Source: Gemmatimonadota bacterium
Lineage (GTDB): Bacteria > Gemmatimonadota > Gemmatimonadetes > Longimicrobiales > Gaopeijiaceae
Length of the DNA: 64,000 bases
Assembly (NCBI GenBank): GCA_021295835.1
Contig: JAGWBP010000015.1
Coordinates: forward strand, 3,816-67,815
Direction of reading: 5' to 3'
Shown here: piece after piece, positions 49,890-60,882 of the stretch
How positions within the stretch are numbered: position 1 is the first letter of the stretch
Layout: each line of letters starts with the position of its first letter
Notes under the pieces: generated by a model
Database searches by the model: none
Seen by the model: only the letters and a program-made list of their open reading frames with translations
What the model was told of the DNA's origin: nothing
Position numbers and translations under genes: made by a program

Positions 49890-50580
49890 TGGAGACCCGC
49901 CGGAGTCCGCCGAACCTCCAGGTACACCGTGTGTTCGGCGAAGAGCGCAACGTAGCCGTCGGGCTGCACGGACAACACGACCGGCAGCGCGTCGTCGCCC
50001 AGGTAGGCGCCCGCGCCGGTGGCGGCGTCGACCAGGTACTGCCGCTGCACGATTTCCTCCTTGTCCGGGAGGATGCGGGAATAGTCGAGAAGCACATGGT
50101 CGCCGCTACCCACGGCGAAGACCGCCATGAGGCGGTCGTGGTCCCGCAAGGTGCCCTCGGAGTAGGCCACCGTGCCGCCCGGCCCCTCGGACTCGGTCAC
50201 TCGAAGCTGAATGTGGCCCTCCAGGACGGCCGCCGTCCACTGTAGGGCACCGTCCGCGGTGTAGGCCTTTACGAGGGGAAGCACCTCGAACCCGTAGACG
50301 ATTCGGCCCGACTTGCTCAGGCACGCTACCGACCCGCCTGAGAGCGCCCGCCGGATGTACCACTTGTCGTAGTCGTACCCGGAACCGAAACTCCGCCGGC
50401 CTCTCCCAGCGGCACCGCGATGCGGCCATCGGGAAACAGATGGAAGTCCCTGGCCCCGCGCAGCTCCATGGGCCCGTCACCGACCCCGCCGAACCGCTGC
50501 AACAACGCTGTTCGGCGGAGGAGAGTCGCGCGCCGGTTGCCCTGGAGAGTGGCCAGCGCCAGACTTGGGCATGGATCCCG
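49886..50580 (-). pseudogene. Broken six-bladed beta-propeller gene
   Basis: Two frames carry pieces of one protein. The upstream frame gives LQRFGGVGDGPMELRGARDF and HLFPDGRIAVPLGEAGG, the GxGPGELR-type blade motif of bacterial six-bladed propellers. After about 50395-50410 the homologous reading moves to another frame (SFGSGYDYDKWYIRRALSG, SVACLSKSGRIVYGFEVLPL) and ends at 49886 with VYLEVRRTPAGLQ. No signal peptide or start is visible, and the 5' end meets the murB start at 50597. It is a decayed remnant, or a frameshift in the assembly. Confidence 0.55.
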
Positions 50581-50596
50581 TGCTCGGACCGCAGCG

Positions 50597-51547
50597 GTGA
50601 GGCCCCTGACGCCGGCGCTCGCCGACGAGTACGCGGAGGCGGTCGACCCGGCGCGCGTTCGCCGAGACGTGCCGCTGGCGCCCTTCACCACCTTTCGGAT
50701 CGGCGGGCCGGCCGACCTCTTCTACGGTGCCCGATCGGTCGACGAGCTGGCCCGGGCCGTCGGCGCAGCCAGGGAGATGGGCATCTCCTATCTGGTGCTA
50801 GGTCGGGGCGCCAACACCCTGGTCGCCGACCGGGGCTATCGGGGGGTGGTGATCCGCTGCGAGATCGGCGGGGTGGAGATCGACGACGACGGCCAGGTGG
50901 TGGCGGGGGCCGGCGTCGACACCTTCCCCGATCTGATCAACGCCACGGTGGCCCGCGGCCTCGGGGGAATTCACCACTTCGTGGGCATTCCGAGCACCGT
51001 GGGGGGTGCGGTCTGGCAGAACCTGCACTTCCTCGCACCTGCCCCCGGGAGGGAGCGGACCGTCTTCTGGGACGAGGTGATGGAGGGTGCCACGATCCTC
51101 GACCCCGAGGGCCGGATTCGCAGCGTCGACACCAGCTACTTCCGCTTCGGCTACGACTACAGCGTCATTCACGACACCGGCGACGTGGTGCTCGACGTCT
51201 CCCTCAGGCTCGTCCCGACGGAGAGGGAGGAGCTGCGCCGCGTCATTCGCGGGAACCTGGCCTGGAGGAACGAGCGCCACCCGGATCTCTGGCTCTACCC
51301 GTGCGTGGGGTCGGTCTTCAAGAAGATCGAGGGGGTCGGCGCCGGTCGGCTCATCGACGAGTGCGGCCTGAAGGGGCGTGTGCACGGCGCGGCCGAGATC
51401 TTCCATCGCCACGCCAACATCATCGTGAATCTCGGGGGCGCGACAGCGGCCGAGGTGTGCGCCCTCATCGAGCTGGCACAGGCGACCGTCATGCGCGAGA
51501 CCGGCTACGAGCTCGAGACAGAGATCGGCTTCGTGGGCGACTTCTAG
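50597..51547 (+). CDS. murB: UDP-N-acetylmuramate dehydrogenase
   Basis: 316 residues from a GTG. FAD-binding segments TTFRIGGPADLFY (about 31-43) and LVLGRGANTLVADRGYRGVVIR, then GIHHFVGIPSTVGGAVWQNLHF, DTSYFRFGYDYSVIH, and PCVGSVFKKI with GAGRLIDECGLKG, which holds the serine proton donor. It reduces UDP-GlcNAc-enolpyruvate to UDP-MurNAc. The early SYFRFGYDYS motif places it in the type I/II border rather than the short type III. Not in a mur/dcw cluster here. Upstream sequence in frame belongs to the propeller pseudogene region. Confidence 0.9.
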   Translation: MRPLTPALADEYAEAVDPARVRRDVPLAPFTTFRIGGPADLFYGARSVDELARAVGAAREMGISYLVLGRGANTLVADRGYRGVVIRCEIGGVEIDDDGQVVAGAGVDTFPDLINATVARGLGGIHHFVGIPSTVGGAVWQNLHFLAPAPGRERTVFWDEVMEGATILDPEGRIRSVDTSYFRFGYDYSVIHDTGDVVLDVSLRLVPTEREELRRVIRGNLAWRNERHPDLWLYPCVGSVFKKIEGVGAGRLIDECGLKGRVHGAAEIFHRHANIIVNLGGATAAEVCALIELAQATVMRETGYELETEIGFVGDF

Positions 51548-51564
51548 GAGGGCTTCGATCGCCC

Positions 51565-51635
51565 TGCCCACAGTGTAATGTGTGATTTACAATATATAAC
51601 CTATGATTTACAGTGGCCGTATCCGTGGCTCTACA
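51565..51635 (+). repeat. Dispersed repeat, AT-rich centre with double dyad
   Basis: Matches 4009-4077: both run CACA(A/G)TGTAATG, TGATTT-(A/T)-CAATAT, ATG-(A/G)-TTTACA, then CCGTGGCT. Dyads GTAA-N8-TTAC begin at 51575 and, with the first half reading ATAA, at 51596, again 21 bp apart. It lies between the convergent murB and MATE genes, so here it is not in promoter position for either. The 100-bp gap contains nothing else. Confidence 0.7.
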
Positions 51636-51647
51636 TATCGACGACAG

Positions 51648-52922
51648 TCAGAACCGCCCTAGCTCGCCCTGCAGGTGCCTCCACACCCGTGCCAGGAGCA
51701 GCGCCGCCACTGCGACGAGCCCTACCGCCAAGCCCCACCAGAGCCCCTCCGGGCCCACTCCAGCCCCGAATCCGAGCCAGAGACTGACCGGCATGCCGAC
51801 GAGCCAGAATCCAAGAACATGGTACGCCATCGGCCTGAGCGTGTCGGCCACCCCGCGGAGCACGCCGGTGCAGACGACCTGGACCCCGTCGCAGAGCTGA
51901 AAGACGCCTGCCACGGGGATGAGCAGCGCCGCCACCGCGGCCGCGCCCGGGTCCGTCGTGAAGGCACGCGCCAACGGGCCGGGCAGGAGCAGGAAGACGA
52001 GCGCCGAGCAGGCCATCGCACCCAGGCAGCAGAGGAGCGCGCTGCCCGCCGCCCGTCTCGCCAGTCCGGCGTCGCCGTTGCCGACCGCGCGCCCCACCAG
52101 CACCGTAGCCGCCTGCGAGATTCCGAGCGCGATCATGAAGGTGAAGGCAGCCAGGTTGAGTGCGATCTGGTGGCCAGCCATCGCAACGGTGCCCATCCAC
52201 CCCATCAGGAGTCCGATTGCCCCGAAGGCGCCGAATTCGAGGATTAGCTGGAGGCCGATCGGAGAGCCAAGACGGAGGAGCCGCATCAGCGCCGCCGGGG
52301 CAAGCAGATCGCTCCGCAATCGGCGCAGGAAGGGGCCGATCACCCTCCACCCGAGGGCAAGCGCACCGATCCACATGCACCACCTCGAGATGGCGGTGGC
52401 CCAACTGGACCCCACCGCGCCCATGGCGGGCGCCCCTAGGTTGCCGAAGACCAGAATCCAGTTGGCGGCCACATTCACGACGTTGGCCGCTGCAATCGTC
52501 CACACGACGGGAGCGACCCTGCCCACGGCCTGCAGGACCTGGCGGAGCAGGAGAAAGGCGTAGAAGGGCAGCAGGGCCGAGATCTGGACGCGCGCGTAGG
52601 CGGCGGCGACGGGCACTACGTCCTCGGGCTGTCTCAGCACCGTGAAGAATGTCTCCGCCAGCGCCAGCGGCACGGCGGCCAACACCGCGACGGCGAAGCT
52701 CAGGACGAAGCCGCGCTGCACCGCGACCTCCATAGCGTCCCTGTCCTCGGCGCCGAACGCCTGCGATACGATGGGGTCCAGAGCCATGAGCAGCCCCATC
52801 CCGAAGACCGATACCCCAAAGAAGTAGAGATTCCCCAGCGTCACCGCCCCCAGTTGGGTGGCGTCCACCCTGCCCACCATCGCGGTGTCGACGAGCCCTT
52901 GGGCCAGAACGCCGACCTGCAC
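51648..52922 (-). CDS. MATE-family multidrug/toxin efflux transporter
   Basis: At least 424 residues with about 11-12 membrane segments. QGLVDTAMVGRVDATQLGAVTLGN (helix 1-2 region), LRQVLQAVGRVAPVVW, ANVVNVAANWILVFG and the second-half repeat GSPIGLQLILEFGAFGAIGLLMGWMG with GAVAGNGD-type segment VGRAVGNGDAGLARR are MATE features. Homology continues upstream in frame (about 36 codons, including DFRRLLALATPVALVQ), yet the first standard start is the GTG at 52922; a CTG overlapping the kinase stop region near 53028 is a candidate true start. It exports drugs with Na+ or H+. Confidence 0.85.
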   Translation of the reverse strand: MQVGVLAQGLVDTAMVGRVDATQLGAVTLGNLYFFGVSVFGMGLLMALDPIVSQAFGAEDRDAMEVAVQRGFVLSFAVAVLAAVPLALAETFFTVLRQPEDVVPVAAAYARVQISALLPFYAFLLLRQVLQAVGRVAPVVWTIAAANVVNVAANWILVFGNLGAPAMGAVGSSWATAISRWCMWIGALALGWRVIGPFLRRLRSDLLAPAALMRLLRLGSPIGLQLILEFGAFGAIGLLMGWMGTVAMAGHQIALNLAAFTFMIALGISQAATVLVGRAVGNGDAGLARRAAGSALLCCLGAMACSALVFLLLPGPLARAFTTDPGAAAVAALLIPVAGVFQLCDGVQVVCTGVLRGVADTLRPMAYHVLGFWLVGMPVSLWLGFGAGVGPEGLWWGLAVGLVAVAALLLARVWRHLQGELGRF

Positions 52923-53026
52923 GAGCGCAACAGGGGTGGCCAGGGCCAGAAGCCGACGAAAGTCGACCGCGGTGGGGAGAAACCCCGAAAGGCGCTGCGG
53001 CGCCCGATCCCTCCGCGAGCCGCAGG

Positions 53027-55260
<2,234 letters not shown>

Positions 55261-55264
<4 letters not shown>

Positions 55265-56478
55265 CGCGACAGGCGCTCCACGGGCACGAAACGACCGTCT
55301 CGAATCACCGTCAGGAAGACGACGTCCGAGCCCTGGTTGTCGCCGGGACCGTACTCGACAACGAACCCGCCGAGGTCGAGAGGACTCATCTCCGTCAGCG
55401 CCCTGAGGAACCCCTCGCGCGTCGGGGCGCCCTCGGGCGCATCCGAGAGACCCCTCAGCACCTCGACCACGAGCCGGCCGGCGAGGTAGCCCTCGAGCGA
55501 GACGAAGCCGGGCAGCGCCTGCGGGTCGAAGGCGCGGATCGCCTCCTGGTAGTCTGCCACGACGGGTATCGAGACGTCGCGCGGAAAGGGAACGACCTGG
55601 GTGACGATCACCCCTTCGCCGTGGGGTCCCAGCTCCTCCAGGAGAGCGTTGCTGCCCACGAAGGAGAGGTTCACGAAGACCGACCGCAAGCCGATCTTGC
55701 CGGCCCACTTGATGAACTCGGCGGCTGGCCGGTAGGCGCCAATGATGATGACGGCCTGCGGTCTCGCGTCGCGGATCCTCAGTAGCGCGCGCTTCACGGC
55801 GGCCGTGTTGCGCACGTAGGTGCCCGCGGCCACCAGCGTCATGCCCCGCCTACCGAGCGCGCGCCGCGTGCCGTTCAGCCCGGCGAGTCCGTAGCTGTCG
55901 TCCTGGTAGAGAATGGCGATGCGTGTGAAGCCCAGGTCGGCAGTGAGCCTCTCCACCATCTCCTCGGTCTCCTGATAGTAGGAGGCCCGCAGATTCACGA
56001 CGTGGCGCTGGCTCGGTCCTCTGAGCAGCTCCGCTCCGGTGAAGGCCCCGATGTACGGGACTCCGGCTTCGCTCGCAATCGGCTCGGCCACTCGCGAGGT
56101 GGGGGTGCCGACCGCCCCAATCAGCCCAAACACACCACTGGAGATGAGTTCGCGCGTGTTGGAGACCGCCGCCTCGGCCTCGTACCGATCGTCGCGCACC
56201 ACGAGGCGGAGCATGCGCCCCAGCACTCCCCCGGCCCGGTTGGCCTCGTCGAAGGCCGCAAGGACTCCCAGGCCCATGTTGTCTCCGAGCCTGTGCGCGG
56301 CGCCGCTAAGGGCGGCCGACTGGCCGAACACTATCGAGTCGGCGAATACCCCGTCACCGGGAACCCCGTCGGTCTGCCCCGCAGCGCTCCCCGGAGCGAA
56401 CGGCAGGGCCGCGAGCAGCAACCCCACGAGCGGGGCCGCGAAACCCCGGCCGCGACGAGACTTCGGAGCTCGGCTCAC
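55261..56478 (-). CDS. Periplasmic ligand-binding protein (type I, LivJ-like)
   Basis: 405 residues, signal peptide AAPLVGLLLAALPFAPGSAAGQ. The mature part follows the branched-chain amino-acid/urea-type fold: SIVFGQSAALSGAAHRLGDNMGLGVLAAFDEANRAGGVLGR, RELISSGVFGLIGAVGTPTSRVAEPI, FTRIAILYQDDSYGLAGLNG and PQAVIIIGAYRPAAEFIKWA. No ABC permease or ATPase gene is near. Its GTG start overlaps the stop of the response-regulator phosphatase (GTGA), and its stop overlaps the kinase start. A sensory role is therefore more likely than transport; the ligand is unknown. Confidence 0.85.
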
Positions 56479-57632
56479 GCCCCCGGTTCAAGCACGCGCA
56501 GAGCGAGGCAGGTGATGTCGTCGGACTGGTCCGCCTCGCCCGCGTGCTCCTGAACCGCCTTCACCACCCTCCCGCAGACGGCTCCGGCCGCAAGCCCCCC
56601 GGTCTCGGCGAGGATCTCGACTAGCTCGTCGTCGCCGAATTCGACCCCCTCCTCGTCCATCGCCTCGGTGATTCCGTCGGTGTAGAAGAAGACGGTGTCT
56701 CCGGGATCCAGCGTCACCGAGCCGCCGGGGAAGTTGAACTCGGGAACCACCCCCAGCACCAGTCCGGACTCGCAACTGATCGTGACGACCTCGCCGCTGT
56801 CCTTGACGACATGGGGCAGGTTGTGGCCTGCGTTGGCGAACTCCATGAGCCCCGTCTCGGGGTCGAAGCTGGCGTAGAACAGCGTCACGAACATCGCCTC
56901 CTCGTTCGACTCCGCCATGAGACGATTGGCCTCGCCGAGGCAGAGCGCCGGGTCGTTCTGCCCGATTGCGGTCCCCTTCATGATCGTCCGACTGACCATC
57001 ATGAAGAGGGCGGCCGGCACCCCCTTCCCCGACACGTCCGCCATCACGATCCCGACGCGCCCGTCTTCGAGCCGGAAAAAGTCGTAGAAGTCGCCGCCGA
57101 CCTCCTTTGCCGGCGTCATCCAGGCGTGAAGCTGATACCGCGGATCCTCCGGAAAGTGGGTCGGCAGGATGGACTCCTGCATGCGCGCCGCCACCCCCAG
57201 CTCCTGGCGGATCGCCACCAGCTCGTCGCGGGAGCGAAGGGCGTCTCTCATGACCTCGAGATGGGAAAGCGTCTTGGCGATGGTGGCCTCGAGGTCATCG
57301 AAGTCGAGGGGCTTCGTCACGAAGTCGAAGGCACCCCGATTCATGGCGGTGCGGATGTTCCGCATGTCACCGTAGGCGGTCACGATCACCGCGCGGAGAT
57401 CGTAGCTGAGCTCGTTGAGCTGGCCCAGCAGCGTGAGCCCGTCCATCTGCGGCATGTTGATGTCGGAGAGGACCATGTCCACGTCACGATGCTCCTCAAG
57501 CCGTTCGAGAGCCTCGACGCCGTTCTGGGCGAAGACCAGGCTGAGCTCGCCCTTGCGCACCCGGCGGCGGAACTTCTGGCGCAACAGCAGTTCGAGATCG
57601 GGCTCGTCGTCAACAACCAGGATCTTGGCCAT
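56475..57632 (-). CDS. Response regulator with PP2C-type (RsbU/SpoIIE) phosphatase output
   Basis: 385 residues from the ATG at 57632. Receiver domain 1-120 with the acidic pair DDE (8-10), phospho-acceptor D57 in SDINMPQMDG and K-containing FVTKPLD. A helical linker contains VAARMQESILP, and the PP2C domain (about 160-385) shows EVGGDFYDFF, GIVMADVSGKGVPAALFM, FANAGHNLP, FFYTDGITEAMDEEG and DQSDDITCLALRV, with metal-binding aspartates. Such proteins dephosphorylate a STAS antagonist when their receiver is phosphorylated; a STAS protein is encoded at 58365. First gene of the minus-strand trio. Confidence 0.93.
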   Translation of the reverse strand: MAKILVVDDEPDLELLLRQKFRRRVRKGELSLVFAQNGVEALERLEEHRDVDMVLSDINMPQMDGLTLLGQLNELSYDLRAVIVTAYGDMRNIRTAMNRGAFDFVTKPLDFDDLEATIAKTLSHLEVMRDALRSRDELVAIRQELGVAARMQESILPTHFPEDPRYQLHAWMTPAKEVGGDFYDFFRLEDGRVGIVMADVSGKGVPAALFMMVSRTIMKGTAIGQNDPALCLGEANRLMAESNEEAMFVTLFYASFDPETGLMEFANAGHNLPHVVKDSGEVVTISCESGLVLGVVPEFNFPGGSVTLDPGDTVFFYTDGITEAMDEEGVEFGDDELVEILAETGGLAAGAVCGRVVKAVQEHAGEADQSDDITCLALRVLEPGA

Positions 57633-57915
57633 ATGGTACCGGAACTCGGTCCTTGGGTCGGGCGGAGTGCACATGCAGCCCGCAGGAATCGCCGACCCCA
57701 CAGCCGGTCGGCACGGGCCGCGCATGTGGTAATGTACGGTGCCGGGGGCCTCAGTCAAACCGTGGGCCCGCCCAGCGGCCCGACTACCGGTAGCGGCGGG
57801 AAATGTCGGCTTGCCACACTCGCTCTGGACCTGGGCCCACCTGCATCGTACCTTTGCACTGCGGAGCGACTGGAACCCCCAGCGTGGTGGGAGCGATCAG
57901 CCTTGGGAGGGAGAC

Positions 57916-58368
57916 TTGGAAGACAGGCTCGACATTGAGGTCGGACTGCACCGCGACGCTCCGCGCAAGGCGATGGAACGGTTCGAGCAGTTCGCGCTCG
58001 GGCACAACCTGCCGATGGGGCTCATCTTCAAGTTCCAGCTCGCGCTGGACGAGCTCCTGACCAACGCGGTCTCGTACGCCTTCGAGGACGACAAGGGCGA
58101 CGAGGTCGAACCGAGCATTTCCCTGGCGCTTGCTGTTACCGACTCCACGCTGGAGGCGACCGTCGAAGACAACGGCCGTCCCTTCAACCCCCTTCGGGAC
58201 GCGCCCGTGCCGGACCTCAGCCTTTCCGCCGAAGATCGCCGCGTGGGCGGGCTCGGCATTCACCTCACCAAGGCGTTCGTACAGACCCTCAGCTACGAGA
58301 GAGTTGACGGGCGAAACCGCCTCAACCTGGTGCAGCCGATCGGGGCGCACTCGGAGGAACAAAGATGA
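57916..58368 (+). CDS. RsbW-type anti-sigma serine kinase
   Basis: 150 residues from a TTG two bases after a GGGAGGGAG site. HATPase_c fold: FQLALDELLTNAVSYAFEDD (N box with E-LL-NAV), EATVEDNGRPFNP (G1) and RRVGGLGIHLTKAFVQTLSYER (G2). The family phosphorylates a STAS antagonist and binds a sigma or other target. It lies divergently from the phosphatase gene (283-bp region between them, which must hold both promoters; I see none clearly). Its stop overlaps the STAS start (ATGA). Confidence 0.9.
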   Translation: MEDRLDIEVGLHRDAPRKAMERFEQFALGHNLPMGLIFKFQLALDELLTNAVSYAFEDDKGDEVEPSISLALAVTDSTLEATVEDNGRPFNPLRDAPVPDLSLSAEDRRVGGLGIHLTKAFVQTLSYERVDGRNRLNLVQPIGAHSEEQR

Positions 58369-58703
58369 AAGTGGAGACCAGCTATGCTGGGAGCATCGCC
58401 GTCGCGGAAGTCGATGGCAGGATCGATTCGGCGAACGCCAAGGAGTTCGATGAGGAGCTCAGCGCCATCATCGGCAAGGGCGTCAGCAGCCTGGTGATCG
58501 ACTGTGGCGGCCTCAGCTACATCAGCAGCGCCGGGCTGCGCGTCCTTCTGATCGCCATTCGAAGGACCAACGAGGCGGGGGGCGGGCTGGCGCTCTGTGC
58601 CGTCCCGGACCATGTGCGCGAGGTGCTGGAGGTCAGCGGCTTCGTTCGCCTAACCAAGGTCTTCGCAACCGCCGACGAGGCCAAGGAGAGCTTCGCGCAG
58701 TAG
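58365..58703 (+). CDS. STAS-domain anti-anti-sigma factor (RsbV-type)
   Basis: 112 residues. ETSYAGSIAVAEVDGRID, then the phosphorylation loop DCGGLSYISSAGLRVLL with Ser54/55, and LEVSGFVRLTKVFATADEA. Unphosphorylated, such proteins sequester the RsbW-type kinase. Together with the phosphatase it completes a partner-switching module. No sigma factor or alternative output is in the window. About 80 bp downstream a GC hairpin may end the transcript. Confidence 0.93.
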   Translation: MKVETSYAGSIAVAEVDGRIDSANAKEFDEELSAIIGKGVSSLVIDCGGLSYISSAGLRVLLIAIRRTNEAGGGLALCAVPDHVREVLEVSGFVRLTKVFATADEAKESFAQ

Positions 58704-58780
58704 TAGCGCCGCCCTCGCCGGTCGCGGCGTCGGCTCGGGGCGACCCACCTGCAGGAGCAAGATGCGGGGGCGGGGTGCAG

Positions 58781-58803
58781 CCGGGGGGGATCGTACCCCC
58801 CGG
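58781..58803 (+). terminator. GC-rich hairpin downstream of the STAS gene
   Basis: CCGGGGGG (58781-58788) pairs perfectly with CCCCCCGG (58796-58803) across a 7-base loop GATCGTA. There is no T-run, so only a structural terminator or processing signal can be proposed. Confidence 0.35.
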
Positions 58804-58805
58804 GG

Positions 58806-58879
58806 CTACTACGGTCCGTGGACGGTCGCACGCGAGCACCGAGAGTGGCGATGCGCTCCGCTGGCAGGGCGCGACGAAG
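58806..58879 (+). repeat. Dispersed repeat, right-arm copy
   Basis: ACGGTCCGTGGACGGTC then CGCGAGCACCGAGAGTGG, CTCCGCTGGCAGGGCGCGAC matches 18271-18338 and the right arm of 3957-4204 (minus strand). It lies in the 250-bp gap between the convergent STAS and porin genes; nothing else is visible there besides the hairpin at 58781. Confidence 0.7.
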
Positions 58880-58953
58880 CGGTCCGGCGGGGGTGCACGG
58901 GCGGGGTCGTGCTCCCCGGACCTTGAGGAGGTGGCCTGCAGACAGCTAGAAAG

Positions 58954-60060
58954 CTAGAAGAAAGCGAATGCCTGGAGCTTGAAGGACCATTCGCTGCCGC
59001 CGGCCTCGCTCAGGTCGTCGGAGGTGTAGTAGTCCACGTTGGCCGATATTCCGTTGCGGCCAGCGAAGTAGACCATGAAACCGGGCGTGATCACCGTCCC
59101 GGCGACGTCTCCGATCACCGTCCGGGCGACGTCTCCGGAGCCGTTGAAGTCGCTTCCGCGCCCGGTGGAGGCCCAGCTGAACCTCAGCATCGGCTCGACC
59201 GCAGACACGCTCGCGCTCGATTCCAGCGGCCTGTACCAGAGGCCGAGCAACTGGAAAGCGGTGAACACAGCGTCGTCTCCGGCCTTCCAGTTGCGGCCCG
59301 TGAGGCCGTTGACCAGAAGGTGGGGACCGTTGCGCCACGACCCGATCTCCAGCTCGGCACCGTAGGCAGGCACCCTCATTGTCTGCCTGTCCGAGCCAAG
59401 GGTCTCGTCAAGCGCCAGGTAAGCGGAGAGGCGCGTCCTCTCTGCCGGGAAGAACGAGAGTCTTCCCGAGGCGGACTTGGCCGTGTTCACGTCGGACTCC
59501 ATGCCTTCTCCGTTGGTGAGCGTGACCCTGTAGCCGAGACTTCCGCCGCCGAAACGACCTGTGGCGAGGATGCCCGGCTCGTAGGTGTCAAGCCCCAGAA
59601 CGAAGGTGAGCTGTCCGAACGAGCAGACGCGCCCCACCCCTGGACAGTGGTCGACACCCCTGACCCGCGCGTCGCGCTCGATGACCGGGAGGTCCGCATT
59701 CGCGGCCAGCCAGAAGTAGGACATGGCCCGCTTGAACTGCCCGACCTGGATCTTGAGGGCCGGCGAGTGCGAGAGCTCGAGGTAGGCATCCAGCACCGAC
59801 GCGCCGTCCGCGTTGAACTGAACACGCCCGCCCACCCTGTCGCTGACCCGGCCGTCGATAGTGACCCACACCCGGCGCACGGAAAACGAACTGACGGAGT
59901 CGGCGCTCGACGCCTCGTACTGAACCTGCACCCGCCCCCCGACCGTCACGGTGGAGCCGCTCCGCGCCCTGATCTCCTGGGCCCCGCCGGGCTCCGTGGC
60001 CACCCCGAGCCACGCCCCCAGCACCGTTCCTGCCGCCAGCAATCGTAACTGCAGTGCCAT
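58954..60060 (-). CDS. Outer-membrane porin (phosphate-selective OprO/P-type)
   Basis: 368 residues. Signal peptide LRLLAAGTVLGAWLGVATEPGGAQ, then VTVGGRVQVQYEASS, SFSVRRVWVTIDGRVSDRVGGRVQFNADGASVLDAYLELSHSPALKIQVGQFKRAMSYFW, a pattern shared with the porin O/P family (a GQFK segment after paired strands). A cysteine pair (DHCPGVGRVC) probably forms a loop disulfide. It ends FKLQAFAFF with the terminal aromatic. ATG at 60060 with AAAGGA. The substrate is not known; phosphate is only the family precedent. A 24-bp tandem duplication lies near the 3' end. Confidence 0.8.
   Translation of the reverse strand: MALQLRLLAAGTVLGAWLGVATEPGGAQEIRARSGSTVTVGGRVQVQYEASSADSVSSFSVRRVWVTIDGRVSDRVGGRVQFNADGASVLDAYLELSHSPALKIQVGQFKRAMSYFWLAANADLPVIERDARVRGVDHCPGVGRVCSFGQLTFVLGLDTYEPGILATGRFGGGSLGYRVTLTNGEGMESDVNTAKSASGRLSFFPAERTRLSAYLALDETLGSDRQTMRVPAYGAELEIGSWRNGPHLLVNGLTGRNWKAGDDAVFTAFQLLGLWYRPLESSASVSAVEPMLRFSWASTGRGSDFNGSGDVARTVIGDVAGTVITPGFMVYFAGRNGISANVDYYTSDDLSEAGGSEWSFKLQAFAFF
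59089..59136 (-). repeat. 24-bp tandem duplication in the porin gene
   Basis: Two adjacent copies of a 24-bp unit (59089-59112, 59113-59136), one base different, encode GDVARTVI and GDVAGTVI on the minus strand. The frame is preserved and the units lie in a likely loop-strand hairpin. Confidence 0.85.
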
Positions 60061-60259
60061 TTGCGGTCCTTTCGCCCATGCACGAGGATTCGAGGATTGG
60101 CCCGCGACTGCCAGCGGGCACCCCGCCAAACTAGCGTCTTGGAGTGCAAGATGGGCCAACCCACCGCTGCGGGAAAGCAGCAGGTTGGCGGCGGAGCGTC
60201 GTCGCGCTATCGTATTTCGGAGGCTGTTCGGTAATCCACAGCGGGCCACGGAGCCACAG

Positions 60260-60862
60260 ATGCCGCTCACCAAGCGCCAGAGGGAGATTCTGGACTACCT
60301 GAGGGACTTCATCGCCGACTTCGGCTACGCGCCGAGCTTCGACGAGATCCGCCAGGACTTCGGCTACGCCTCGCTGGCCACGGTCCACGAGCACCTGACC
60401 AACCTACAGCGAAAGGGCTACATCCGCCGCTCCTTCCGGAGGAGTCGCTCGGTCGAGATCGAGCCTCAGGTCGAGCCAGCCGCCGCACTTCCGCTCCTCG
60501 GCACGGTGGCGGCCGGAGCACCGATCGAGGCGATCGAGGACGCCGGCGAGATGTCGATCCCCGGCGAGATGGTCGGGAGCGGCGGCGAGCACTTCGTGCT
60601 GCGCGTGGAGGGCGACTCGATGATCGACGAGCAGATCCGCGACGGCGACCACATCGTGGTGAGATCGGGCCAGACGGCCGCCGACGGCGAGATGGTGGTG
60701 GCGCTGGTTGGCGGCGAGGCCGCCACGGTCAAGAAGCTCTACCGGGAGTCCGGCGACCGGGTGCGCCTCCAGCCCGCCAACCCCGAGGTGGCGCCGATCG
60801 TGGAAGCTGCCGCCGATGTGCAGGTGCAGGGTGTCGTCGTGGGTCTCGTCCGGAAGTACTAG
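60260..60862 (+). CDS. lexA: LexA repressor
   Basis: 200 residues. Winged helix-turn-helix (PLTKRQREILDYLRDFI, YASLATVHEHLTNLQRKGYI) and the S24 latent protease: cleavage site A85-G86 in VAAGAP, Ser120 in EGDSMID and Lys158 in ATVKK. It represses SOS genes and cleaves itself with RecA-ssDNA. Start ATG 60260 with GGAG nine bases before. I see no clear self-operator in the upstream 200 bp. Its TAG stop sits in CTAGCAG. Probably co-transcribed with truA (20-bp gap). Confidence 0.95.
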   Translation: MPLTKRQREILDYLRDFIADFGYAPSFDEIRQDFGYASLATVHEHLTNLQRKGYIRRSFRRSRSVEIEPQVEPAAALPLLGTVAAGAPIEAIEDAGEMSIPGEMVGSGGEHFVLRVEGDSMIDEQIRDGDHIVVRSGQTAADGEMVVALVGGEAATVKKLYRESGDRVRLQPANPEVAPIVEAAADVQVQGVVVGLVRKY

Positions 60863-60882
60863 CAGCTCGAGCGGGCCGTCCG

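Noticed and set aside
60060..60260. LexA self-operator of the GTAA-N8-TTAC type upstream of lexA
   Set aside because: Only an isolated GGTAATCC is present; no dyad or second half-site at 21 bp, so linkage of the motif to LexA remains unsupported.
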